64,000 bases of DNA. Origin: Rheinheimera sp. 4Y26. GTDB lineage: Bacteria; Pseudomonadota; Gammaproteobacteria; Enterobacterales; Alteromonadaceae. Below, piece by piece: positions 50,504-60,283 of the stretch. Location of the stretch: assembly GCF_025245835.1 (NCBI RefSeq), contig NZ_JAOBWS010000007.1, positions 124,001-188,000 on the forward strand. Direction: 5' to 3'. The stretch's first letter is position 1, and every line of letters starts with the position of its first letter. Both the position numbers and the translations under genes were made by a program. Below the pieces are notes generated by a model. The model did no database searches, was not told where the DNA came from, and worked only from the letters and a program-made list of their open reading frames with translations.

Positions 50504-52063
50504 GTGGACTCAGACAACAATCTCAAAATCCAACTTGCCTCCGCGTTAAAAGCCAGGAAACAGCTCGAAGATACTTATGAAGGTCAGTTTAAAATTCTGA
50601 CAAATTTTGTCTCGCGCTTATCACTGGTGTGCAAAGGAATTGATGTTGATCTGGACAACAAACTGGCCAGGTTACGGCAGGAATTGGCAAAAGGTACCGA
50701 TCTGGAAAAGATCCTGCCTTTTATCGACGCCACCACTGAGCAGCTGAAACTGCTGGAAGCCAAACAGCAACAAGATGTGAAAAAAGCCCAACTGAGCTTA
50801 ACTGAAGCCGGAAAACTTCTGCAAAAACAACGGGGTTTACCAGATCAGCTCAGAAGGGATTTACGTGAACTGCTGAGTAAAGTGGACGAGCCAACCCCGA
50901 GTGTCACTGCGTTTTTGCCACATTTAACCCATTTAACTGAGTTATATCAGTCGGCACTTTCTGCCAAGCATGATCTGGATCACCAGACGGCTGCAGCACC
51001 TGCGGAAAGTGGCCGTTATGATACTATCTGCCGGCAAATTTCGGTGGAACTGACCAATCTGCTCAGCGAATTGGCTTTTGAAGGCCAGTACGCCAAATCG
51101 ATTGAAGCCATTCGTTTAAGCCTGCTCAGCGACTTAACCATTGAAAAGCTGCTGGAAGCCTGCCTGCAGACCATCGAAATTATTATTTCCAGCATCAATG
51201 ATGAACGGCAATCAGCCCAGCACTTTTTACTCAAACTGAATGAAGCCCTGACCAGTGTGCAGCATTCTTTGGTGTCGTCGCTAACCAGCAGCCATGACAT
51301 TAAACAAAAAATGCAGGCGCTGAATGAACAAATTGAGCGCCAGATAGATTTACTCAGCAAAGAAACCAAATCGGCGACTTCGCTGGAACAGCTGCAAACC
51401 ATGGTCAGCAGCAAACTGGGTGTGATCACCAATTCGCTGAAAGACAAGGAGCAACTGGAGCGGCAGGAACGTGAGTTAATGCTGCAGGCGCTGAACAGCA
51501 TGGCCGAAAGGTTAAAAGAGCTGGAAGAAGAAGCCAATCAGTTTAAAAAACGTCTGGCCGAACAAAAATTCCGCAGCCTGCAGGATGCGCTGACCGAATT
51601 GCCAAACCGCGCCGCCTTTGATGAACGTTATGAGCTTGAAGTGAAAAGAGCCAAACGCTCAGGCAGGCCACTGGCCATAGTACTGGCGGACGTTGACCAC
51701 TTTAAGAGTATTAACGACAACTATGGCCACAGCGCCGGCGACAAAACCTTAAAAGTGATTGCCAAAGCGTTGAGACAAAGCCTGCGGGAAACCGATTTTA
51801 TCGCCCGTTATGGTGGCGAAGAATTTATTCTGTTATTCCCGGAAACAGACATCAAGGATTTAGTTACCCCGCTTAATACCATCCGGGAAAAAATTAAACG
51901 GATCCCCTTTAAGTTTAAAGACACCAACGTGCCAATCACTATTTCATTTGGCGCCACTGAACTTCGCAGCGCTGACACCAACCGTGAGGCTTTTGACAGA
52001 GCGGATGAAGCTTTGTATGACGCCAAACGCAGTGGCCGCGACAAAGTGGTGTTCCGCGATTAA
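50504..52063 (+). CDS. Diguanylate cyclase with long helical N-terminal region
   Basis: 519 residues, cytoplasmic. About 340 N-terminal residues form long predicted helices and coiled coils (LRQELAKGTDLEKIL, LKDKEQLERQERELMLQALNSMAERLKELEEE) with no membrane segment. I do not recognise the domain. The C-terminal domain has LTELPNRAAFDERY, ADVDHFKSINDNYGH and GGEEF (437-441), with an RxxD inhibitory site at 428-431, so it should make cyclic di-GMP. GTG start with AGGA upstream. A TATACT -10 element lies at 50456. Confidence 0.88.
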   Translation: MDSDNNLKIQLASALKARKQLEDTYEGQFKILTNFVSRLSLVCKGIDVDLDNKLARLRQELAKGTDLEKILPFIDATTEQLKLLEAKQQQDVKKAQLSLTEAGKLLQKQRGLPDQLRRDLRELLSKVDEPTPSVTAFLPHLTHLTELYQSALSAKHDLDHQTAAAPAESGRYDTICRQISVELTNLLSELAFEGQYAKSIEAIRLSLLSDLTIEKLLEACLQTIEIIISSINDERQSAQHFLLKLNEALTSVQHSLVSSLTSSHDIKQKMQALNEQIERQIDLLSKETKSATSLEQLQTMVSSKLGVITNSLKDKEQLERQERELMLQALNSMAERLKELEEEANQFKKRLAEQKFRSLQDALTELPNRAAFDERYELEVKRAKRSGRPLAIVLADVDHFKSINDNYGHSAGDKTLKVIAKALRQSLRETDFIARYGGEEFILLFPETDIKDLVTPLNTIREKIKRIPFKFKDTNVPITISFGATELRSADTNREAFDRADEALYDAKRSGRDKVVFRD

Positions 52064-52142
52064 ACCAGCATAACAGGGCTGCCGCCAGGCCGGCCCCTCT
52101 TTGGGTCGGTGGCGCCAAGGCTCAGACGACAAGGAGAGACTG

Positions 52143-53501
52143 ATGCATGTACAACTGAACCCACTGGGTGCGATGGATTTGTTATCGCAGCTGGAAGTGG
52201 ATCAACTAAAACAAAATTCCAATAGCGAAACCTTCCGCCTGTTCAGAAACTGCTGTTTAGCCGTGTTAAACGTCGGCAGTCACACCGACAGTTCAGCTGA
52301 AATTTATCAGCAATTTCAAGACTTTGCAGTCAACCTAATCGCCCGTGAGCGCGGTATTAAAATTGAATTATTTAACCCGCCCGCCAATGCTTTTGTTGAT
52401 GGGCAAATTATCAAAGGTATCCACGAACATTTGTTTGCGGTGCTCAGAGATATTCTGTTTTATCACACTCAGCTGGGTTTTGATCAAAACCGGCTGGACT
52501 TGCACAACAGCGATCACATCACCCACACCGTCTTTGATATTCTGCGCAACGCCAGAGTGATCAGCTCTGCCATCGAACCCAATATGATAGTGTGCTGGGG
52601 CGGTCATTCCATTAATGAAGTGGAATACAAATACACCAAAGAAGTGGGTTATGAACTGGGATTACGCGGCCTTGATATCTGCACAGGTTGTGGCCCTGGC
52701 GCCATGAAAGGCCCGATGAAAGGTGCCACTATCGGCCACAGTAAACAACGTATCCGCCATGGCCGTTATCTTGGCCTGACCGAACCCAGCATTATTGCAG
52801 CTGAACCGCCAAACCCAATTGTCAATGAACTGGTGATTTTGCCCGATATAGAAAAACGGCTGGAAGCTTTTATCCGCACTGCACACGGCATTATTATTTT
52901 CCCGGGCGGCGCCGGCACTGCCGAAGAGCTGCTGTATCTGCTGGGCATTATGCTGCATGACGACAATAAGGATCAGGTGCTGCCGGTGATCCTGACCGGG
53001 CCAAAACAAAGTGAAGCTTATTTCCGGGAACTGCAGGCTTTTATTGCAAAAACTCTCGGTGAAAAAGCACTGAGTCTGTTTGAAGTTATTGTTGATAACC
53101 CCCCTCTGGTGGCGCAAAAACTGAAGCAAGGTTGTGCCAATGTGCGGGCTTACCGTAAAGCCACAGGGGATGCTTATCACTTTAACTGGTCATTAAAAAT
53201 TGACAGCGATTTTCAACATCCTTTTGCGCCGACCCATCAGAATATGGCATCACTGGATCTGCATCTGGAGCAGGATAAAGCAAAACTGGCCGCCAACCTG
53301 CGCCGGGCTTTCTCCGGTATAGTCGCAGGCAACGTCAAAGATGAAGGCATTAAAGCCATTACCCAACACGGGCCTTTTGTATTGTCCGGTGAGCCTGAGC
53401 TGATGCATCTGATGGACAATCTGCTGGAGGCTTTTGTGGCACAAGGGCGGATGAAATTGCCGGGCAGCAAATATACACCTTGTTATAAAATTGCCCGCTG
53501 A
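52143..53501 (+). CDS. ppnN: Nucleotide 5'-monophosphate nucleosidase PpnN
   Basis: 452 residues (E. coli YgdH/PpnN 454). Cleaves nucleotide monophosphates to base and ribose 5-phosphate and is activated by (p)ppGpp in E. coli. The LOG-type core is visible: [16 protein letters not shown] and [17 protein letters not shown]- and C-terminal domains match full-length PpnN. The start at 52143 has AAGGAGA upstream; an earlier in-frame start is less likely. Confidence 0.93.
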   Translation: MHVQLNPLGAMDLLSQLEVDQLKQNSNSETFRLFRNCCLAVLNVGSHTDSSAEIYQQFQDFAVNLIARERGIKIELFNPPANAFVDGQIIKGIHEHLFAVLRDILFYHTQLGFDQNRLDLHNSDHITHTVFDILRNARVISSAIEPNMIVCWGGHSINEVEYKYTKEVGYELGLRGLDICTGCGPGAMKGPMKGATIGHSKQRIRHGRYLGLTEPSIIAAEPPNPIVNELVILPDIEKRLEAFIRTAHGIIIFPGGAGTAEELLYLLGIMLHDDNKDQVLPVILTGPKQSEAYFRELQAFIAKTLGEKALSLFEVIVDNPPLVAQKLKQGCANVRAYRKATGDAYHFNWSLKIDSDFQHPFAPTHQNMASLDLHLEQDKAKLAANLRRAFSGIVAGNVKDEGIKAITQHGPFVLSGEPELMHLMDNLLEAFVAQGRMKLPGSKYTPCYKIAR

Positions 53502-53576
53502 CGGCTGTTGGTCGTTTCCGGGCGGCATTGTACGGTATTGCTCAGACAAAGTGCCCCGGGGCAGTTAACATCAACC

Positions 53577-53603
53577 AAAGCCTGCTTTCTGGCAGGCTTT
53601 TTG
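53577..53603 (+). terminator. Terminator after ppnN
   Basis: AAAGCCTGC and GCAGGCTTT around TTTCTG, followed by T residues. Confidence 0.75.
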
Positions 53604-53708
53604 TATTGTTTTTCAGATAAACCTGGCCGCACATTGTTTGCACTGTTGCAGCGTCAAAAATTTGTTGTGCGCAACACCACATTGCTGCACACAAAACGGA
53701 GCTTTTTT

Positions 53709-54104
53709 ATGAACAAACGGATCTGGTGGATCCTCGCCCTTGCGATACCGCTGTACCCGCTGCTGACCTGGCTGGTGCTGACGTTTTATCAGGACGACCC
53801 GTCGAAAATGATCTGGAACGACAGAGAAGCTTATAACCAGAAATATATCAGCCAACTCAATGCACAAACACAACTGACGCAACCTCAGCTGATTGAAAAA
53901 CTGGGAGGCCCTGATATAACCGAGGCCAAAAAAGTTGGCAATGATGTGTATCAGCTAATGTATTACCGCACCAAAAGAGACATTTCCGACGGCATTACCA
54001 CCCGGCAAGAATGCACTGCCTTGTTATTTAAAAATCAAAAGCTGATTGCATTAGCCGAGTCCGCAGTGAGTCTCTATCAGCAGGCAACAGATACTGATGC
54101 ATAA
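53709..54104 (+). CDS. DUF3192 protein, membrane-anchored paralogue
   Basis: 131 residues. One N-terminal hydrophobic helix (IWWILALAIPLYPLLTWLVLTF) without a lipobox cysteine, then the same DUF3192 core as the lipoprotein at 44988: NQKYISQLNAQTQLTQPQLIEKLGGPDITEA and YYRTKRDISDGITTRQECTALLF. Probably anchored in the inner membrane facing the periplasm. ACGGAG precedes the ATG. It overlaps the next gene by 8 bp. Confidence 0.82.
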   Translation: MNKRIWWILALAIPLYPLLTWLVLTFYQDDPSKMIWNDREAYNQKYISQLNAQTQLTQPQLIEKLGGPDITEAKKVGNDVYQLMYYRTKRDISDGITTRQECTALLFKNQKLIALAESAVSLYQQATDTDA

Positions 54105-55770
54105 AGACTGCACCGCGTTGTTACAGCTGTACCAGTATCTGGATCGCTATTATCAGCAGTCTGCCAAAACGCAACTGTCGGATAAAGCCGTGCTGCTGGC
54201 CGAACAACTGGCCAGTGAATTTTGCAAACTGCACCAGCTGCAGCCAAGGTTAATGCAAAGTCAGCTGGCGCTTACAGTCACAGGTTTCAGTCTGACCACT
54301 CAGCTGGCACTGAAACAGGCGGTGTTATTAACTCAGCTTGCAAACGAAGCCCAATGGCCTCAGCCACTGTGCGAAGAGCTGGTGGCTGTGATTTTTTATC
54401 GTTTAACCGGTGTGCATCTGCTGTTGCAGCAGAACGCACACAGCACCACAGAGCTGATGTTCAAAGCAGGTTTGTTAAGCCTCAAAGCGGCCGGAAACAG
54501 TTTTTCCTACCGGCACTGGCGGCGTTTATTGCGTGACAGCAGCCTGAGTTATCAGCAAAAAGCACCATGGCAACAAACCCCTTATGCCGACGCCATCCGC
54601 TTTTGCTGTCTGCTCAGCGCCAGCATTACCCCGGTGCAGCATCAGCTGGTACTCAGCCTGGAAAACGCTTTACAACGTCTGTTACAAAATCCCTATCAGG
54701 CCTCTGATTTACATTTTGCCAACTTGCTGGCCAGCAAAAGCGCTGAATTGCATCTGATTGGACGTTTTTGCAGTGACGGCATAGGTGAAGTGGCGCTTAT
54801 TAGCCAAATCACACCAGAACCCAGAGCTTATGTGCTTGATCTTGCAAGCAAACAACTGAAGCCAGAGCCAAGTCAGCTTTACACTCAGGGCATGAAGCTG
54901 CTGCCCCCTGCCCGTTTGCCCGACAATCAGTGGCTGGAGCTGTTTATTGGCCAGCATGCCAGCGCTGAACTGGAGCCGCAATTGAGTTTGTCAGAGCTGC
55001 ACCTGCTCAATCCAAATCAGTCGGTACGTCAGCAAGTAGCCTGGTTACAGACTCAACCCCGGCTTGCCAAAGCACTTTGCGCCCAGGCAAGTTTGCTGAC
55101 AAGGCAACAACTGCCGGTGCGGGATCCGGCCCATGCCGTTGCGCTGGTAGGCACAGATAATCTGCCATTATTGCTCAAAATCTGCTGGTTGGAACAACAA
55201 CAAGAACTCTGTCGTCAACCTTATGCGCACTGGTTTCATCAACTCCGGCATTGTCTGGCTGCTTGTTTTACTCTGCTGGCAAAAGCCAGTAGTGAGCTGG
55301 AGTTATCTCCATTACAGGCACAATTGTTGGCCGGCAGCTTTTGTTTAGTGCTAATGCAGGAAGATAATTGCCGCTGGTATCCGCTGCAACAATCCAACCA
55401 GACAGTGCCGCTGGCGTTATTTAGTCATCAGACCAGTTGGCAGCAGAATGACTTTCCACGCCAGGTCAGCCAGCTGGTGGCCAGTCTGGGCTTTCACCGG
55501 CTGTGGCAGGATGCGGTGCTCTGTTATCGCGAGCCTTTACCAATGCAAAGCAGCTACAGCCAGCAACAATGCGCTAATGCATTGATTCAATTAGGCTGGA
55601 TACTGGCAGAGTCAATTTTTTACCCAGAGGCTGAACCGGACGCCACGCTATTGCCACAACAAAAATCGGCCATCAAAGCACTGGATCTGCCGAACTTATC
55701 TATGGATAAATGGCAACAGCAGGTACTTGAACTTCACCAAGGTTATTGGCCACTGGAACCTACTTTGTAG
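54097..55770 (+). CDS. Uncharacterised protein, weak HDOD-like features
   Basis: 557 residues, rich in Leu and Gln, no signal peptide or membrane segment. The stretch VRQQVAWLQTQPRLAKALCAQASLLTRQQLPVRDPAHAVALVG loosely resembles an HDOD domain (helix, Pro, then AHA-x-LVG), which is used in signalling proteins without catalysis. The N-terminal 300 residues match nothing I recognise. It overlaps the DUF3192 gene by 8 bp and is probably co-translated. Function unknown. Confidence 0.75.
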   Translation: MHKDCTALLQLYQYLDRYYQQSAKTQLSDKAVLLAEQLASEFCKLHQLQPRLMQSQLALTVTGFSLTTQLALKQAVLLTQLANEAQWPQPLCEELVAVIFYRLTGVHLLLQQNAHSTTELMFKAGLLSLKAAGNSFSYRHWRRLLRDSSLSYQQKAPWQQTPYADAIRFCCLLSASITPVQHQLVLSLENALQRLLQNPYQASDLHFANLLASKSAELHLIGRFCSDGIGEVALISQITPEPRAYVLDLASKQLKPEPSQLYTQGMKLLPPARLPDNQWLELFIGQHASAELEPQLSLSELHLLNPNQSVRQQVAWLQTQPRLAKALCAQASLLTRQQLPVRDPAHAVALVGTDNLPLLLKICWLEQQQELCRQPYAHWFHQLRHCLAACFTLLAKASSELELSPLQAQLLAGSFCLVLMQEDNCRWYPLQQSNQTVPLALFSHQTSWQQNDFPRQVSQLVASLGFHRLWQDAVLCYREPLPMQSSYSQQQCANALIQLGWILAESIFYPEAEPDATLLPQQKSAIKALDLPNLSMDKWQQQVLELHQGYWPLEPTL

Positions 55771-55860
55771 TTTTCTTTCATCACTTTTAGTTATTTTCGG
55801 TATTAATTCGCTGTATGGTTAACAAAGACCCATCAACTGGAAACGAATAACGAAAAATGC

Positions 55861-55866
55861 TATAGT
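55861..55866 (+). promoter_or_regulatory. -10 element upstream of isocitrate dehydrogenase
   Basis: TATAGT, with a weak TGGAAA 17 bp upstream (55838-55843). It would give a leader of about 90 nt. Confidence 0.35.
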
Positions 55867-55964
55867 CGCGCCGTTTCCGATGTTGCCAAATGCAGTGTGG
55901 TTCCACAGCGGATCCAACTGACGCCAACATCCTTTCCCCCGCTTGCCACATTGAAGGAACCCGC

Positions 55965-56972
55965 ATGAGTTCACAAACTATTACCGTTATTAAAGGCGAT
56001 GGCATAGGCCCAAGTATTGTTGACGCCGCTCTGGCTGTGCTGGATAAAGCCGGTTGTAACTTTAACTATGAATTTGTTGATGCCGGTTTAACGGCGCTGG
56101 AAAAAACCGGCGACTTATTGCCACAAGCGACACTGGATGCGATTGCCCGCAATAAAATTACGTTAAAAGGCCCGCTGACCACCCCTGTTGGTGAAGGTTT
56201 TACCTCTATTAACGTCACTTTACGCAAAAAATTTAACCTGTATTCCAACGTTCGCCCGGTGATTTCGTTTAAAGGCACCAAAGCCCGTTACGACAATATC
56301 GACATCATCACAGTGCGTGAAAACACTGAAGGTATGTATTCAGGCGCTGGCCAGGTGGTCAAAAACGAAGGTGAACTGGCTGAAGCCATGAGTGTAGTGA
56401 CCCGCGAAGGTTCTGAGCGTATTGTTGAATTTGCCTTTGAACTGGCACGCCGCGAAAACCGTAAAAAAGTCACTATTGTGCATAAGGCCAATATTCTCAA
56501 ATCAACTTCTGGTTTATTCCTGAAAACTGCACGCGAAGTAGCCGCCCGTTATCCGGATATCCAGGCGGTGGAAATGATTGTTGATAACGCCTGTATGCAG
56601 CTGGTGATGAACCCGCAACAGTTTGATGTGATTGTGACAACCAACCTGTTTGGCGATATTTTATCTGACTTATGTGCCGGTTTAGTCGGTGGTTTAGGTA
56701 TGGCACCTGGTGCCAATATCGGCAAAGACTGCGCCGTATTTGAAGCTGTGCACGGCAGCGCCCCTGATATCGCCGGTAAAAACCTGGCCAACCCAAGTTC
56801 AGTGATCCTGGCATCAATCCAGATGCTGGAATACCTGGGCATGCAGGATAAAGCGAAGAAAATCCTCGCGGCTTTAACAGACGTGATTGCCACAGGCGAT
56901 CGCACCACCCGAGATTTAGGCGGCACCCACGGTACCACCGACTTCACAGCTGCTGTACTGGAACGTCTGTAA
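55965..56972 (+). CDS. Isocitrate dehydrogenase, NAD-type small form
   Basis: 335 residues of the isocitrate/isopropylmalate dehydrogenase fold. VIKGDGIGPSIVDAAL at the N-terminus; isocitrate motif TSINVTLRKKFNLYSNVRP; RENTEGMYSGAGQ; metal-binding TNLFGDILSDLCAGLVGGLG; HGSAPDIAGKNLANP. The S-x-N-x-x-x-R pattern supports isocitrate rather than isopropylmalate, and the short length is typical of NAD-linked enzymes. GAAGGAA precedes the chosen ATG. Cofactor choice is inference. Confidence 0.9.
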   Translation: MSSQTITVIKGDGIGPSIVDAALAVLDKAGCNFNYEFVDAGLTALEKTGDLLPQATLDAIARNKITLKGPLTTPVGEGFTSINVTLRKKFNLYSNVRPVISFKGTKARYDNIDIITVRENTEGMYSGAGQVVKNEGELAEAMSVVTREGSERIVEFAFELARRENRKKVTIVHKANILKSTSGLFLKTAREVAARYPDIQAVEMIVDNACMQLVMNPQQFDVIVTTNLFGDILSDLCAGLVGGLGMAPGANIGKDCAVFEAVHGSAPDIAGKNLANPSSVILASIQMLEYLGMQDKAKKILAALTDVIATGDRTTRDLGGTHGTTDFTAAVLERL

Positions 56973-57035
56973 TCCCATGAGATAAAGCTCAGGCACAGTG
57001 TTGAAGCTCTGTGCTGGCGCCAACCGCAAGATATG

Positions 57036-57066
57036 AAAAACCGCAGTCAGCGCCTGCGGTTTTTTT
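57036..57066 (+). terminator. Terminator after isocitrate dehydrogenase
   Basis: AAAAACCGCAG pairs with CTGCGGTTTTTT around TCAGCGC. Confidence 0.85.
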
Positions 57067-57219
57067 ATGACCGCACGTCGTAAGCACACCACTACCTTTT
57101 AGCAGCTAAATTTTTATCGCAAATAAGGTGAAACAAAACACTGATTCAGCTCAATTTTGCTTTTTTTTGCTATGGTATGCTGAAAGCCCAAATAACTGTA
57201 TTTGCAGAGGATGTGCCTG

Positions 57220-58455
57220 ATGGAGTGGTTTGCCAGTCTGTATACCAGCATCGAACGTACCTTTTTCCATAGTTTGAGCCGTAAAATTGCCGGCAATATC
57301 GGCTTTTTAATGGTGATTTTCTGGTTGGCGCTGTATTTCGCCTACCCGGAAGATGGTCATGCCGGCACTGTCTGGTGGGCAACTTTAGTGCTTGGCAGCT
57401 GCGCCTTTATTTTTACCATCTTTTACCTGATGTATCTCATCGTGCGGCCGGTACAGGCACTGGTCAAAGCACTGCATGAAGCCAATCGTAAAGGTACAGA
57501 TCTGGAGCACAGATTACCGGCTTTTACCTATGATGAGTTTCGCAATTTATCGGAAGAATATAACCAGTTTGTCAGTCAACTGGGCCAGTTGCTCACCGGT
57601 TTACATCAGCAAGCTCAGCATACCCATCAGATCAATGAACAGGTCAGTTCAGCGGTAAAAACCACCCGGCATCATCTGCAGGATACCGAGCAGCGCAGCG
57701 AAAAAATCCGTAGTGAAAGTGATCATGTGCTGGATCATCTGGCCAGTATTGTCAGTAACAGCGATCAAATGAATCAGGTGGCGCAAACCACAGTGCAAAA
57801 AGCCGCCAATGCCAGTCAAGGCATGAGCACTTTATCCAAACAACTCAGTGGCATTGTCAGTCTGCTGGAAACCTTTGGTGCCACAGTGCAGGGTTTACAG
57901 CAAAACTCAGAAAACGTACGCCAAATTCTGCAAATGGTAGAGAACTTCTCCGATCAAACGAACTTGTTGGCGCTGAATGCCGCAATAGAAGCAGCACGTG
58001 CCGGTGAAGCTGGTCGTGGTTTTGCCGTAGTGGCCGACGAGGTGCGTTCGCTGGCCGCCAAGGTCAATGACGCCACCCGGCAGATCTCGGGTTTTCTGAA
58101 TGATATGGAACGGCTGGTGCGCGAAACCAAAAACGAAACCGAACGCCTGAATGACCAGGCCAAAGGCGCACAACAGGATATCAGCAGCACCAGTGACGAT
58201 TTTATTGCATTGCAACAGCAGCTGGATCAGGCACAGCAAGGTGTGCTGCAGATCACCAGTTCAGTGCTTGATCTGGAAAAACGTTATCAGCAAACCCACC
58301 AACATCTGACTGCGATAGAACAAGGCACCACCGACGCCTATCAGCAAATGTCAGCCATTGAAAGCGCGGGTCAGACACTATTGCAGGCCACAGCCGAAAC
58401 CCAGCAGCAACTTGGGCGTTTTGGCCATCGTCAGCTGTCAGCCAGAACGCGCTGA
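57220..58455 (+). CDS. Methyl-accepting chemotaxis protein lacking a periplasmic sensor
   Basis: 411 residues. Two membrane helices (about 25-42 and 52-74) separated by only about 12 residues, then a HAMP-like segment ([17 protein letters not shown]) and a full signalling domain with the conserved tip [32 protein letters not shown]. It can contact CheA/CheW but has no extracytoplasmic ligand domain, so it may sense membrane or cytoplasmic state. The start at 57220 has AGAGGA upstream. Its end overlaps nhaR by 18 bp on the other strand. Confidence 0.9.
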   Translation: MEWFASLYTSIERTFFHSLSRKIAGNIGFLMVIFWLALYFAYPEDGHAGTVWWATLVLGSCAFIFTIFYLMYLIVRPVQALVKALHEANRKGTDLEHRLPAFTYDEFRNLSEEYNQFVSQLGQLLTGLHQQAQHTHQINEQVSSAVKTTRHHLQDTEQRSEKIRSESDHVLDHLASIVSNSDQMNQVAQTTVQKAANASQGMSTLSKQLSGIVSLLETFGATVQGLQQNSENVRQILQMVENFSDQTNLLALNAAIEAARAGEAGRGFAVVADEVRSLAAKVNDATRQISGFLNDMERLVRETKNETERLNDQAKGAQQDISSTSDDFIALQQQLDQAQQGVLQITSSVLDLEKRYQQTHQHLTAIEQGTTDAYQQMSAIESAGQTLLQATAETQQQLGRFGHRQLSARTR

Positions 58456-59337
58456 CGATAACGCATTCACCAGCTGCAAAACACCGGGGTGCGTTAGTTT
58501 GCGCTCCGGTGAAATGGCGTAAAACACTTCCCGAATAGCATCACTACGGCCTATCACCTGCACTTCATACTGCTGACAAATTTTTTGTTCTATCTGTGTT
58601 GGCGCCGAAAATATGCCAAGCCCTTGCTGACCAAAAGCTTTCATCATGGCGCTATCGTCAAACTCGGCAACTATTTGCGGTGCTATGCTTTGCTGTTCAA
58701 ACCAGGCATCCAGCCGCTGGCGGATAATGGATCTTTTACTTTGCAACAACATGGGTTGCTGATGCAGACAGGCAGGAAACTGCTGCGACAGTTTTGCGCT
58801 CAAGATGGGGCTGGCAAAAAAACTGGTTCCGGATTCGGTAATTTCGTGGTTATAGGCCTTAATGGAACTGCCGGGCGACAGCGGCTCGTCTGTTAATACC
58901 AAATCCAGTTTATTTACCGCCAGTTCTGCCAGCAAAGCACTTTGTTCACCTTCGCGGCAAATCAGCCGCAGCTGTACAGGTAACGAAAACACGGGTTTGA
59001 GCAATTCATAAATAAAAGCTTTGGGTAAAACATCGGTAATACCAACGGTAAAAGTTTGCCACTGTGTCACTGTGTGGTGCTTCAATACCGAGCGTAATTC
59101 GTCACCCAGCTGGAAAATATCCTCGGCATAACCAAAGGTCACCCGCCCAACTTCGGTCAGTGACCATTTTTTGCCGGTTCGGTTAAACAAAGCACTGCCG
59201 GTGCTGTGCTCCAGCGCACTGATTTGGCCGCTGATGGTTTGCGGTGTGATATGCAGCTGCTCGCTGATCCGCGCAATGCTGCCTTCTCTGGCGACCAGGT
59301 AAAAATAATACAGTTGATTAAAGTTAACGGGAGTCAT
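58438..59337 (-). CDS. nhaR: LysR-family regulator NhaR
   Basis: 299 residues (E. coli NhaR 301). N-terminal winged helix [39 protein letters not shown], then a substrate-binding-like domain with [23 protein letters not shown], close to E. coli NhaR (EFDDAALMKAF). NhaR responds to sodium and controls nhaA and stress genes in E. coli. No nhaA is in this window. A palindromic site lies just upstream. Confidence 0.88.
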   Translation of the reverse strand: MTPVNFNQLYYFYLVAREGSIARISEQLHITPQTISGQISALEHSTGSALFNRTGKKWSLTEVGRVTFGYAEDIFQLGDELRSVLKHHTVTQWQTFTVGITDVLPKAFIYELLKPVFSLPVQLRLICREGEQSALLAELAVNKLDLVLTDEPLSPGSSIKAYNHEITESGTSFFASPILSAKLSQQFPACLHQQPMLLQSKRSIIRQRLDAWFEQQSIAPQIVAEFDDSAMMKAFGQQGLGIFSAPTQIEQKICQQYEVQVIGRSDAIREVFYAISPERKLTHPGVLQLVNALSSARSG

Positions 59338-59345
59338 GTTAGATC

Positions 59346-59360
59346 TTCGATTTTAACGAA
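59346..59360. promoter_or_regulatory. LysR-type operator candidate
   Basis: TTCG-ATTTTAA-CGAA is a perfect inverted repeat fitting the T-N11-A rule, 9 bp before the nhaR start. ATTCGATTTTA recurs at 59377. It sits between nhaR and yccA, so NhaR could regulate both. Confidence 0.5.
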
Positions 59361-59485
59361 CTTAATTTTAGTTATATTCGATTTTACCTTAGTAATCCAG
59401 CAAGGTATAAATATTCGTAATTCTGCAAGTACCAGATGGATTGAAGATTCTGGTGCTGATTTCATCACAACCTGAGGGCATGACT

Positions 59486-60154
59486 ATGGATACACTGCAT
59501 CGTCAAAGTTACAGCGGTCAGCTTTCCGCCATTGAAACCAATAAAGTTTTACGTAATACCTATACCCTGCTGGCGATGACACTGGCGTTCAGCGCCTTTG
59601 CCGCAGCCATCAGCAGCAGTCTGAATTTGCCGCATCCTGGCCTTATCATCACGCTGGTGGGTTATTTTGGTTTGCTGTTTTTCACCACCAAATTCCGCAA
59701 TAGCGCACTTGGCCTGTTAGGTGTGTTTGGTCTGACAGGTTTTATGGGCTACACCCTGGGACCTATCATCAACCGTTATCTGGCGATGCCAAACGGCGGC
59801 GAAATTGTGATGCTGGCCATGGCGGGCACTGCCACTATCTTCTTTGCACTTTCTGCTTATGCGCTGGTGAAAAAAACCAACTTCAGTTTTATGGGCAGCT
59901 TTTTAACTGTCGGCATCCTGGTGGCTTTTCTGGCCGGTTTAGGCGCGGTGTTTTTTGAAATTGCCGCTTTAAGTCTGGCGGTTTCTGCGATGTTTGTGTT
60001 GCTGATGTCGGGCATGATTTTATGGCAAACCAGCGAGATTGTGCATGGTGGTGAAACCAACTACATCATGGCTACCGTCAGTTTGTTCGTGTCGATCTTT
60101 AACTTGTTCACCAGTTTGTTGCAGTTACTCGGTTTTATGAATAGTGACGAGTAG
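59486..60154 (+). CDS. yccA: Bax inhibitor-1/YccA family inner-membrane protein
   Basis: 222 residues (E. coli YccA 219), seven membrane segments. Matches include TNKVLRNTYTLLAMTLAFSA and EIVHGGETNYIMATVSLFVSIFNLF. YccA is a substrate and inhibitor of the FtsH protease. The ATG at 59486 is chosen: GAGGG lies 9 nt upstream and the protein then aligns with E. coli. A second ATG two codons upstream is too close to that site. Confidence 0.93.
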   Translation: MDTLHRQSYSGQLSAIETNKVLRNTYTLLAMTLAFSAFAAAISSSLNLPHPGLIITLVGYFGLLFFTTKFRNSALGLLGVFGLTGFMGYTLGPIINRYLAMPNGGEIVMLAMAGTATIFFALSAYALVKKTNFSFMGSFLTVGILVAFLAGLGAVFFEIAALSLAVSAMFVLLMSGMILWQTSEIVHGGETNYIMATVSLFVSIFNLFTSLLQLLGFMNSDE

Positions 60155-60232
60155 CTAAGTCTGAAGTTTCCATGTTGTTGTTTTATTGCTGATGTTCCCA
60201 GCACCCTTGAGCGAATTATGAATCCGCTCTTT

Positions 60233-60259
60233 GCCCCCGGTTGACGGGGGCTTTTTTTT
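60233..60259 (+). terminator. Terminator after yccA
   Basis: GCCCCCG and CGGGGGC around GTTGA, followed by eight T residues. Confidence 0.9.
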
Positions 60260-60283
60260 GGCCGCGTTTTCACTGGCTCAGGC

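Noticed and set aside
51016-51537. 173-residue minus-strand frame in the diguanylate cyclase
   Set aside because: Ser/Leu-rich antisense of a coiled-coil region.
52662-53180. 172-residue minus-strand frame in ppnN
   Set aside because: Antisense shadow without a ribosome site or family match.
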